Assembly: GCA_026874595.1 (NCBI GenBank)
Contig: CM049313.1
Coordinates: forward strand, 71,046,659 to 71,110,658
Direction of reading: 5' to 3'
DNA length: 64,000 nucleotides
Source of the DNA: Sipunculus nudus
Taxonomy: Eukaryota > Annelida > Sipuncula > Golfingiida > Sipunculidae
The notes beneath the pieces are model-generated. The model ran no database searches, was not told the origin of the DNA, and saw nothing but the letters and a program-made list of their open reading frames with translations. Each line of letters opens with the position of its first letter. Within the stretch, counting starts at the first letter, position 1. Positions 41,839-51,049 of the stretch are shown here, piece after piece. A program made the position numbers and the translations under genes.

Positions 41839-44745
41839 TCAGTGCTCTGTTTCCCCGTCTACACCGTCAGGATCATGTATAGAATCAGGTGCGCCCTTGG
41901 CTACCACTGCCAGAATATGCTGGGGCTCGTTTCTAGCATGGTACCGTTTCAGCATATTCACGTGGAAGGTTTTAACCTTATCGCCAATCTTAATCCGATA
42001 GTCTAAGTCCCCAACCCTGTTTACAATAGTATAGGGGCCTTTCCACTGTACCATTAATTTGTTCCGCTCCGTCGGGAGTAACAACAAAACTTCGTCTCCG
42101 GCCTCAAACCTGCGCGTGCATTTACCTCTATCATATAACAGTCTGTGTCTGTTCGCTGATTTGTTCAACGCCTCTCTAGCTAACGCGCATGTGTCGCTTA
42201 GTTTGTCTTGTAGGTCCAGGACGTATTGGTACGTGGTTTTAGTCTCGACGCTAGTATCTCGCTTGGTCCACAGATCCCTTAGAATCCCCATCGGTCCTCT
42301 AACGATCCTACCATAGAGCAACTCAAAGGGTGAGAACCCTGTGCTCTCATGTGGCGCTTCTCGGTACGCAAAAAGCACGGCGCTGAGGTACCGATCCCAA
42401 TCTCGCGGTCTTTCCTCGCACATCCGTTTCAACATTAACTTTAACGTTCCATTGAATCTCTCCACCATTCCGTTGCACATAGGATGGTAAGGAGTAGTGG
42501 TGAGCTGTCTTACAGACAAAACACGGCTAACTTCTCGCATGAGGTCTGACGTAAATTGTGTTCCCATGTCAGTAAGCACCTCTGACGGCACTCCTAACCG
42601 CGCATAAATATCAACTAGCGCATCAGCCACAGAGACTGTATCTATGTTCTTTAAAGCAACAGCCTCCGGATATCTAGTGGCATAATCCATAACGGTCAGA
42701 ATATACCTGTGACCTCTCTCAGACGCTGGATGGATCGGCCCAACCAGATCCATCGAAATTCTACGCCAGGGCTCATCAATTAATGGCATCTGGCCTAACG
42801 TAGCTCCAGGCACCTTGCCTTTCGGTATGGTTTTCTGGCAAATGGGACAGGACTTGCAAAACTCAGCAATGTCATTATAATTCCCTTTCCAGAAAAACTG
42901 AGTTCTCACGCGGTCGTGCGTTTTGTCTATGCCCTGATGGCCCGCCATAACCGCTTCGTGGCCCATCCTCATTACGTCGTACCGTAACGTCTGAGGTACC
43001 ACCACTCGAGATCCATCTTGATCTCCCCGTTTATCACTCACAACCCGAACTAAATATCCGTCCTCAATTCTAAATGGACTATCATTTCTAGCCTCTCTAG
43101 CTAGCCTCCAATACGGCGCTAAAGACCCATCCTCCTCCTGCGCCTTCAAAAATTCGGCCGGACTCACATCGGCAAGTGGGCTTGCAACATTCAAGCTACG
43201 CGTCGGTATCTGTTTCTCTCGTGCAGCGCTCCGTGTCTCCACCGCGGACGACACCTCCTTTTGTGACTCTACACCGTCACACACTATGCCTGAGGACCGC
43301 TCAGACTTCCACGTCGGGTCCGGATCATACGGATCACGCGCTCCCGCTACGTTACCTAGCGCTAAATCACACACAGCATCCCCGACCACCATTGCCTCGA
43401 TAGTACCGACAAAGTACGCACAGTCCACATTAATCCTAGCCGTAGGAAATTGTCTTACAGACCCGTCGAACAACCTACACTCGACCTGGTGTCCGGTGAA
43501 CTGATTCGGCTCGACGTACGACTCACGTATTCCTGCCGAGGAACATCCCGAATCCCGCAGCACCCTCGCTGACTTACCATTCACCAGCCCTTCACACACA
43601 GGTAACGAGATTCCGCCTTCTGTCTGGGCAGCAAATCCTAACGACTGACTCGGACTCTCTACTTCCGGTTTCACCGCACCGACTGTCTCCGTTTCCGCCT
43701 CGACTACTGCCATTGACATAGTCTCCGGTTTCTGTTTTGGGTTATACGGGGGGCTAAAATTAGTCCTATACCTCTGCTGATCGCCAGCAGCACGCCCTAC
43801 TTGAGGGGAAGACCTAGGCCTCGACCGGGCACTAGTCTTACATTCCCGCGCCTTATGTCCCAGTTCATTACATAAATAACATCTGATGCCTCCTGATGGC
43901 TTAAATGTCTGACCGTCCGGACTGCGCTCAACCTCTCGCTTCTCTCTAGGCTGAGATACCGGTTGCGCTGGACGCGGCACATTATTGCCATAACGAGGAC
44001 CTGCTGTAAGGCTGTGTACACCGTGAGCCTCCGTATAACTCTCAGCTAAGTCTACCATACTATCAAAGTCACGACACCGTCTCTCTTTCAAAAACATAGA
44101 GAGATCCCTACTACAGCAGTTTACGAACTGCTCACACATCAACAGGATAACTACCCCGTCGTAGTCACCTCCGACACCTGCCATCCCTATCCAATGGTCT
44201 AGGTATCCACTCAGTCTCACCGCAAACTGACTCGGCGTTTCGCTTCGCTCAGGCCTACAAGTCCGAACCTTGTGTCGATAACCCTCTTCGGTCATTTGGT
44301 ATCGCTTTAACAAGGCTATCTTTAACTTATCGTAATCCATGGCCTCACTAACCGATAACTGTGTGTAAGTCCCTAGCGCCTTACCCCGCAGTAACGGACT
44401 CAGGTGTAACGCCCAATTCTCCATATCATAGCCTTGACATACAGCTAATCGTTCAAATCGCTCAAGAAACGCATCTAGCTGATCGTGAGCCTCATCAAAA
44501 GGTGGAAGCTGGATTTTCGGGAATACATCCCTACTTCTCTCTTCTTTAACCCCAGAGTCAGACTTTAACCTTAGAACCTCTAATTCGTGGGCTCTAGCCT
44601 CTCGCTCGCGCTCTAATTCCCGCTGCCTAGCTCTTTCTTCACGTTCCTCATCCGCACGTCGTCTAGCCTCAACATAATCTTGTAAAGCCTGGTCCTTAAG
44701 TCCCAAGGCCTGTCCGCATCTAACAAGTGACTCTAACGTTTCCAT
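41839..44745 (-). CDS. Gag-protease-integrase polyprotein (968 residues)
   Basis: An uninterrupted ORF from an ATG at 44745. Residues about 20-65 form an Arg/Glu-rich coiled coil. About 80-225 is capsid, whose end ('CRPERSETPSQFAVRLSGYL' to 'CEQFVNCC', about 155-205) resembles a SCAN domain. A CCHC knuckle CYLCNELGHKAREC is at about 287. The protease-like segment has 'RDSGCSS' near 398. Integrase follows directly: HHCC 'GHEAVMAGHQG'...'CKSCPICQ' (590-635), core Asp in 'SMDLVGP' (665), Asp in 'LTDMGTQF' (725), Glu in 'NGMVERFNGTL' (760), and a GPY-type end 'VQWKGPYTIVNRVGDLDYRI' (905). No reverse transcriptase lies between protease and integrase. In the Gmr1 group this order is normal, and its gag is thought to be the source of the SCAN domain. 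Confidence 0.85.
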   Translation of the reverse strand: METLESLVRCGQALGLKDQALQDYVEARRRADEEREERARQRELEREREARAHELEVLRLKSDSGVKEERSRDVFPKIQLPPFDEAHDQLDAFLERFERLAVCQGYDMENWALHLSPLLRGKALGTYTQLSVSEAMDYDKLKIALLKRYQMTEEGYRHKVRTCRPERSETPSQFAVRLSGYLDHWIGMAGVGGDYDGVVILLMCEQFVNCCSRDLSMFLKERRCRDFDSMVDLAESYTEAHGVHSLTAGPRYGNNVPRPAQPVSQPREKREVERSPDGQTFKPSGGIRCYLCNELGHKARECKTSARSRPRSSPQVGRAAGDQQRYRTNFSPPYNPKQKPETMSMAVVEAETETVGAVKPEVESPSQSLGFAAQTEGGISLPVCEGLVNGKSARVLRDSGCSSAGIRESYVEPNQFTGHQVECRLFDGSVRQFPTARINVDCAYFVGTIEAMVVGDAVCDLALGNVAGARDPYDPDPTWKSERSSGIVCDGVESQKEVSSAVETRSAAREKQIPTRSLNVASPLADVSPAEFLKAQEEDGSLAPYWRLAREARNDSPFRIEDGYLVRVVSDKRGDQDGSRVVVPQTLRYDVMRMGHEAVMAGHQGIDKTHDRVRTQFFWKGNYNDIAEFCKSCPICQKTIPKGKVPGATLGQMPLIDEPWRRISMDLVGPIHPASERGHRYILTVMDYATRYPEAVALKNIDTVSVADALVDIYARLGVPSEVLTDMGTQFTSDLMREVSRVLSVRQLTTTPYHPMCNGMVERFNGTLKLMLKRMCEERPRDWDRYLSAVLFAYREAPHESTGFSPFELLYGRIVRGPMGILRDLWTKRDTSVETKTTYQYVLDLQDKLSDTCALAREALNKSANRHRLLYDRGKCTRRFEAGDEVLLLLPTERNKLMVQWKGPYTIVNRVGDLDYRIKIGDKVKTFHVNMLKRYHARNEPQHILAVVAKGAPDSIHDPDGVDGETEH

Positions 44746-45442
44746 GGTAACGCTCTAACCTAGTAAGATTCCAGTATCTAGTAATATCCGCTCTTAAAAA
44801 TCCGTAAATACGTACTGTTAAAGCCAACCTAACGAACCGGCGGTATCCGTACAATTACACTACGGTAGCTCTACGCATCAAAATCTACTTATACGGACGG
44901 ACGGACGGAAGGTCGGACGAAGGGTCAGACGGATGGACGGATGGATATCAAGATATCAATAAACACCATGCACCTATGATTACCATGCCAATCGGGAGGG
45001 GTAAACTTACCTGTAAAGAGACCCTACCACGTGACCAATCACAAACCAGTGTAGGAAAAATTATACCAGGGCGTATCTAACAACATCAAAAATGTTCACT
45101 CTAATCTGGGTTTATATCAAACCAGTAATGATGTTCAGGTATCACTGAACTAGCATTACTCACAAAACATGCATGTGTTCTAGCCAAATCTTCAAGGTAT
45201 ATGCTAATCCTGAAACAATGTTGTGCTTCAGGTAATATTCTCACTGAATAAATATTAACTCCTAACAGTGGGGTAATTTCATTGAGCAAGTATACACTAT
45301 AACATCAGTTTGGTGTCATATCCAATTATTAATTCAGATCAACTCTAGTTTGAGTATATGAATGTCTGGTTTCAGTACTGTTTTCTCAGTTCAAAATTTC
45401 TGAAACTTACTGTAATTAGCCAGTTTTTTTAAGGCTAATTAT
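44746..45442 (-). other. 5' leader of the Gmr1-like element
   Basis: About 700 bases lie between the primer-binding site and the gag ATG. It includes a (GGAC)n-like tract at 44896-44945. No ORF is supported. It would contain the packaging signal, which cannot be recognised. Confidence 0.5.
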
Positions 45443-45460
45443 ATCCTGGCACGCTCGCCA
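45443..45460 (-). promoter_or_regulatory. tRNA primer-binding site
   Basis: On the minus strand TGGCGAGCGTGCCAGGAT starts five bases after the 5' LTR. The plus strand here ends in CCA, as the 3' end of a priming tRNA would. I did not assign the tRNA species. Confidence 0.7.
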
Positions 45461-45465
45461 TACAA

Positions 45466-46562
45466 TGTTCCCCCTAACTTAACGTGAAAACTTTACAACG
45501 GATATATCCTATAAAACCATACGATGGGTTTACGCTCGCCACTTGATTTCACTCATCAAGAAATTAGATCCCGGTCATTACAGGTGACATTTCCAGGTTC
45601 TTTTAAGGACGTGTATTAAAATACCAGACAATCATACACCCAGATCAATAGAAACTATGAGACATCAGGTTAAATTCACAAATATAATTCAAGACAATAC
45701 TTACAAAGATGTAGATGTGTGTGTGCGTTGATGTGTCAATACGATAGTCCTTCACATTAAAAATACAGGATATTTACTGAGTCCGTGGTTTGTATAAAAA
45801 CCAATAATGTCCAGTTCCTTCAGAGATCTCTGGTTACTGTTTTGTGTAGAATCTAGCGTATGGTTAGCAGCATATAGTCTTTCTGAGTTTAGCGATCTTC
45901 AACTGATCTTGCTTGTCAGCGACCCGGGTAGGTTTACGATCACATGAATGCAATAGCGCCCTTTGTTTACGTAGAGCTTAGAGTCCTTGACCTTGCTCGT
46001 GTACCAATGGTTTCTCGGCTTACGGCGGTTATGTTTCTAGGTCAAGCTGAACTAGGCCGGCAGGTGACGAGCGCGCTCTCTCTATATCGCCAATACGAAG
46101 CTCTTTCGGCAGCACGGCTGAGTTCTTATGAGCTGGGTCCTTGCCTCATGCAGAAGCTTGCTTCTATGCCGTTTCTGGCGTTTCAATGTTCATACTCCCG
46201 TTCGTGCGTGCTGCCACCTCAAGCTTCAAGACCCAACTGAAGGCAGCTTCCAGCGTCTCTCCCTGAACTCTGACGTCACAATCGTCGTCACAATACGGCG
46301 ATCCGGTTCTCTGATTGGCTCATTTCTCAAGTGTCCCATATAAGGATATATGTGACCTAGTTTGACTGTTAGCGTCACCTTGGCGACCCACATACCAGAA
46401 ATAATTACACACGATGCGTGACACGGATAAATCAGCTGATAGCCGATGGGATTCCATTCAAGAATACACAATATATATATATACAATCAAGACCTGTCAA
46501 TATCAATAGAGAACAGACTTCGTTAAACTATGATACAAAACACCGTACATATTGTCACCGAT
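45466..46562 (-). repeat. 5' LTR, outer end truncated
   Basis: It matches 39886-41022 but lacks 26 bases after 46500, where a 'gtcaa' direct repeat suggests slippage. It also lacks the last 14 or so bases at its outer end, where it joins the tandem array. Confidence 0.9.
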
Positions 46563-47420
46563 GATATTTGTGGAAGGTAGTATTATCTGTAGGCCCACAA
46601 GCTTGGACATAAATGTTTAGCCCATAATGTTAGACACAGTGATGGTAGGTACTAAATATTCTGTAGGCCCACAAGAATGAACACATTTGTTCTGCCAAGA
46701 ATGTAGAATGCACAGTGATACATGTGGTAGGTAGTATGATCTGTAGGCCCACAAGCTTGGACAAAATGGAAGCTCAGAATGTTAGACACAGTGATGGTAG
46801 GTACTAAATATTCTGTTGGCCCATCAGTAAGAACCAGATTGAAGGCTCTGAATGTTGGATGCAAAATGATATTTGTGGAAGGTAGTATAATCTGTAGGCC
46901 CACAAGCTTGGACATAAATGTTTAGCCCATAATGTTAGACACAGTGCTGGTAGGTAGTAAATATTCTGTAGGCCCACAAAAATGAACACATTTGTTCTGC
47001 CCGGAATGTAGAAGGCACAGTGATAGATGTAGTAGGTAGTATGATCTGTAGGCCCACAAGCTTGGACAAAATTGAAGCTCAGAATGTTAGACACAGTGAT
47101 GGTAGGTACTAAATATTCTGTAGGCCCACAAGTAAGAACCAGATTGAAGGCTCTGAATGTTGGATGCACAATGATATTTGTGGAAGGTAGTGTTATCTGT
47201 AGGCCAACAAGCTTGGACATAAATGTTCATTCCATAATATGAGACACAGTGATGGTAGGTAGTAAATGCTCTGTAGGCCCACAAGAATGAACACATTTGT
47301 TCTGCTCAGAATGTAGGATGCACAGTGATAGTTGTGGTAGGTAGAAAGATTTGTATGCCCACAAGCTTGGTCATAAATGTAAGCTCAGAATGTAAGACCA
47401 ACAGTGATGATAGGGACATA
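46563..47420. repeat. Tandem array with a 305-bp higher-order unit
   Basis: 'gcttggacat' with the same neighbours recurs at 46601, 46906 and 47211, exactly 305 bases apart. Each 305-bp unit is built of four diverged sub-units of about 76 bases, each with 'aggcccac' or a close variant. Long minus-strand ORFs with repeated 'SKLVGLQ' result from this regularity. Weaker sub-units continue to about 48290. Confidence 0.85.
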
Positions 47421-48600
47421 AATATTCAATAAGCTCACAAGGTATACCTTGCTTTTCAATTGTTGGGTAATGAGACTGTTTAAATTGTGTTTCAGGATAC
47501 TAATACTGTACCTTTTTTGACATAAACGAGGGAAACGAAAATGGGTGAGTCCTCTTAATGACAGTTTGTTCTTTTGTTTCTCTTTTGTCAAATGGGAATC
47601 AAAGTATAAATTATCAACTGATGATAATACAGATTTTTAGTCCTTAAAAACTGTCACCTCTTCTCAAGGTTTCAAAGAAACATGTGGGTAACTCAGTTGA
47701 AGCATATTTAGTCTTTTATATTCCAAGTATGCTTGAGAGGATATTTTAATTTCATGGCCTTGAAATTTTAACTTCAGGCAAAAATCAACAATTGAAGTGT
47801 TTTGTTAGGGAAAGTTCTGTTCTGAATAATCTTATCTTATGGTATTTTATCCCATAGCAATGAATGTCTGTCACACCAGATGTGTTTGCAAATGCTTCTT
47901 ACATTTCATCCTACTGGAGAAGACACAATATTTAAACGCTTTTGTACATGAAATTGTAAATAAAATGGTTTAGAAGAAATATCAGCAAGTGCTATTTTTC
48001 AAAACCTTCAATGGCAGGTAGTACATATATCCATGATGAATTTCTTGTAAAAAATGATAATTTTTCAAGCATTTTTTTGGGTAAAAAGTTTTTGAACACA
48101 AATGCGACTAAAATTTGTGAGAATTGCATCTTTATCTGTACACAGATAGAAGAAGACCTGTTGGATACATATTTTGTATTCAGCCTTTTATATAAAAGAA
48201 CCCTTGTACTAAATGTGTAGGCCCAGAATGTTGGACCCACAGTCATGGTGAGGTAAGGAACATGAATGTCCTGTAGGCCCAGAATGTTTTTAAAGAGCCT
48301 TGATAATGTAGTGATATCTTTGATTGCAATTTCTTGCCTAATTATAGTTGCTTCTTTTCCAAGGCAAGCGGTACTTTCCTTAAAACATTCATTTCTTTAA
48401 GTCCACAAGGAGCAACCTTCCTTCAGGTCCAAAAGGTGGACCACAAGTAATTGTGGTGATATGTATAGGGCCACACAGAGTGGCAAATTTTCAGGATGAG
48501 AATGTTAGACCAGGTGTAATTGTATATACCTTGTTTTATCTGAGGGATTAGGCATGAACTGCGTAGCTGGCTAATGAGACTAATGTGTTAATGGTATTTC
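47421..48600. other. Intron-like sequence between the exon duplicates
   Basis: AT-rich with no ORF of note and scattered degenerate array sub-units (for example 48218-48290). The duplicate segments at both ends are about 1.1 kb apart. Confidence 0.35.
47496..47544 (+). pseudogene. Decayed duplicate of an exon-like segment
   Basis: It is flanked by 'ttgtgtttcag' (acceptor) and 'GTGAGT' (a near-ideal donor). It ends 'aggga aacgaaaatgg', like the intact copy at 48603-48650, and the upstream 'gtaatgagact' and downstream 'ttgttcttttgtttct' also match. The length is 49 instead of 48 and the former phase-0 frame has a stop, so this copy is no longer a coding exon. Confidence 0.5.
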
Positions 48601-48602
48601 AG

Positions 48603-48650
48603 GGTAATTGTGCTGGACCATCTGGATGTCAGTGTAGGAAACGAAAAAGG
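48603..48650 (+). CDS. Candidate 48-nt internal exon
   Basis: The acceptor 'aatggtatttcag' ends at 48602 and the donor GTAAGA starts at 48651. In phase 0 the 16 codons read GNCAGPSGCQCRKRKR, a Cys-containing stretch followed by a basic run. Phase 1 is also open and phase 2 has a stop. A decayed copy with both splice sites lies 1.1 kb upstream. It is not assigned to a gene. It might be an exon of a host gene whose introns contain the tandem array, or part of an unknown element. Confidence 0.4.
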
Positions 48651-48659
48651 GTAAGACCT

Positions 48660-49155
48660 CCAACTGACAACTTGTTCTTTTGTTTCTGTTGCTTAATTAC
48701 CTAAAATATGTTACCAAGTTTTCTGGGGTTTTTTTTACCTATTTTATTTAGTTCACAATGCAAAAATTCATCTTGTACTGCACTGTTTATCAGAATTCAG
48801 TTTCATCCCTTATAAAATAAGATAACCCGTATTTGGCTAGCAAGCCAACTTTTTAGGGATGGAAAACAGATTAAATTGACCTGACAGTCAGTGATACAGG
48901 AAATTTCAACCTTGCAGAGCAAAACCAAAAAATCTGTGAACATTTCAGCTTACCTCATTTTGTAAATGTGTGCAATGCTGCGCTCTCCTTTTGCAATACA
49001 TTAACTTTCATTTTTTGAGATTCATTGAAAACATAAGGTGATATCAATTATTAACATATTTTTAAACATATACTTATTGCCCATATATACTTCAACAAAA
49101 ATTCAACAATAATCATTATCTCGTGTTTTGAGATTTTATGTTGTGAAAAAAACTT
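48660..49155. other. No gene seen
   Basis: AT-rich sequence with no repeats or motifs that I recognise. Confidence 0.3.
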
Positions 49156-49161
49156 ATAGAA

Positions 49162-50560
49162 ATGTATAGGGGCAGTATCTGTTTTTCGTATAGTAAATTA
49201 CTAGAGAGGATGATAGCCGAGGATACGTTAGACTACCTAGGAAGGAATACGCTCCTGTGCAAGGAACAACACGGATTTATATCAGGGAGATCCACAGTCA
49301 CAAATTTACTTGAGGCTTTAGATACATGTACAGAGCTACTCAGTCACAATGTACCGGTAGATGTCATCTACCTCGATTATGCAAAGGCGTTCAACACCTT
49401 GCCACACGAGAGACTACTAGCACAGATATCTACATTCAAAGTCAGCACTAATATCCAAAGATGGATCAGAAACTTTTAAATGCCTCGAAAACAAGGAGTG
49501 TCGGTGAACGGGTACCTATCTGATTGGGCAGATGTCACCAGTGGAGTACCGCAGGGCTCAGTGCTAGGACCGCTACTGTTCTCATTGTTTGTCAGTGATA
49601 TACCAGAGTTGCTAAATAACTATATATTAATGTTTGCTGATGACACTAAACTATACCAAGCAGTACTAGATCAACCGGGGAGACAGATCAGCAGCCTCCA
49701 GGACGATCTGAATGCAATACAGAAGTGGTCAGTGGAGATGCAAATGAGGTTCCATCCAGAGAAATGCAAAGTTATGCATCTAGGTCACAACAACCCCAGG
49801 AATGCATACACCATGAAGAAGGCAGAGGGAACAAACCACACACTCGATACAGTAGAGGAGGAGAAGGATCTAGGTGTCATCATAGATCACAAGCTAACGT
49901 TCTCCCATCACATACAGGCACAAGTAAATAAGGCTAACAGAGCCCTGAGGGCACTTAAACACACTTTCAAAGCTCTTGACAGAGAAGCATTCCTCCTACT
50001 GTATAAGAGTATCATACGGCCACATTTAGAATATGCATAAGTGATATGGGCGCCGAAATAAAGAAGGACAAGGATGCACTAGAGTACGTCCAGAGGAGAG
50101 TGACAAGGCTAGTACAGGGTATATCAGTACTCTCATACCCTGAACGCCTGGCTGCCTTACAGTTACCTTCCCTTGAGTACAGACGGCAGAGAGCAGATAT
50201 CATCCAAGTCTTCAAAATACTGAAAGGGATAGATGGTGTCAGATCAGACCGCCAGTGCCACATCTGTGGTAATACGATGCTCAAACACTCAATCAACTCT
50301 CTAACAAGGGGACATACATTCAAACTACAGGTGCACCAAACCAATCTGGGCCCAGAAGGTCATTTCTCACAGCAAGAATGACAAACAACTGGAATAGACT
50401 GACCAACTATACAGTGGATGCCACTACAGTCAACTCATTTAAGAACAGGTTAGCCAAGGAGTGGAGTAACCACCCTGACCTCTTACAGCTACGAATTTTC
50501 GTATTGAATATTGCCAAATCCCAGTCACACTGTAAGCATTTGAGTAACACGAAAGAATGA
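49162..50560 (+). pseudogene. Non-LTR retrotransposon, 3' half (reverse transcriptase)
   Basis: The copy is 5'-truncated near 49160. It contains 'YSKLLERMIAEDTLDYLGRN', 'EQHGFISGRSTVTNLLEALD', 'VDVIYLDYAKAFNTLPHERL' (first Asp), 'TSGVPQGSVLGPLLFSLFV' and the active site F-A-D-D near 49637. The thumb follows ('EEEKDLGVIIDHKLTFSHHI', 'YVQRRVTRLVQGI') and the tail 'WNRLTNYTVDATTVNSFKNR'. It is interrupted by an in-frame TAA at 49477, a TAA at 50038, and shifts near 50060 and 50375. The pattern fits the Jockey/CR1/L2 side of the non-LTR tree. Few lesions suggest moderate age. No upstream endonuclease is present. Confidence 0.85.
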
Positions 50561-51040
50561 ACGCAGCAATAAAGAAAAGGAAACTTAACCTTGGTAAAGG
50601 GTCTATGAGGGTATCTAATGACCTTTACTTAAGGTAAATACTTAAGGTAAATGTCAATACTAAAGGTAAATACTTAAGGTATAGGCTCTTGACTGATGTT
50701 GAATTGAAAAGGGCCTAACAAGTGATGTGTGAGCATATATGTGTTGTTAATTGGGGGGGGGGGGAGGGGGTATAGATCTCCTGGCTATGCTTATATGATA
50801 GCACAGTGGAGAGAGAACTCTGATGGAAAATGCCAGCAAATACCATAAGACCTCATTATGATGTCACTGTCCTGCTGCGTCACCATGACGACAGTTTGAT
50901 TTTTAACATCATTTTATGGACTATATAGCCCATGAACTTTATATGTACCTTCCTTGTCCGCACAATATCTAAAAAAGTTCACTATTTATTTTAATAAAAT
51001 TTTATCTGAGTGTAGGCCATAGACAAAAGAAGAACCCTTT
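50561..51040. other. Post-LINE sequence with a short repeat
   Basis: 'aaggtaaatactt' phrases repeat at about 50631-50680, perhaps the 3' end of the non-LTR element. A G-rich run lies at 50753-50770. No gene. Confidence 0.4.
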
Positions 51041-51049
51041 CTATGTTGG

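Larger units (their letters stand above)
39886..46562 (-). mobile_element. Gmr1-like LTR retrotransposon, young, lacking the RT core
   Basis: The LTRs at 39886-41022 and 45466-46562 differ by about four substitutions plus a 26-bp deletion, so insertion is recent. On the minus strand the order is 5' LTR, primer-binding site, leader, gag-protease-integrase ORF, thumb of reverse transcriptase plus RNase H, polypurine tract, 3' LTR. Integrase before reverse transcriptase is the Gmr1 arrangement. The fingers and palm of reverse transcriptase are missing at about 41830. The outer end of the 5' LTR is cut, so no target duplication can be read. Confidence 0.85.

Noticed and set aside
43176-43504. Plus-strand ORFs opposite the 968-codon frame
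   Set aside because: Antisense shadows of the gag-integrase ORF.
45443-45460. Part of a tRNA gene
   Set aside because: Only the last 18 bases ending in CCA match a tRNA end. Position next to the LTR explains it as a primer-binding site, and no cloverleaf can be drawn.
46652-47220. Minus-strand ORFs of 87 and 138 codons with repeated SKLVGLQ
   Set aside because: They arise from the 305-bp array, overlap in several frames and change frame between units.
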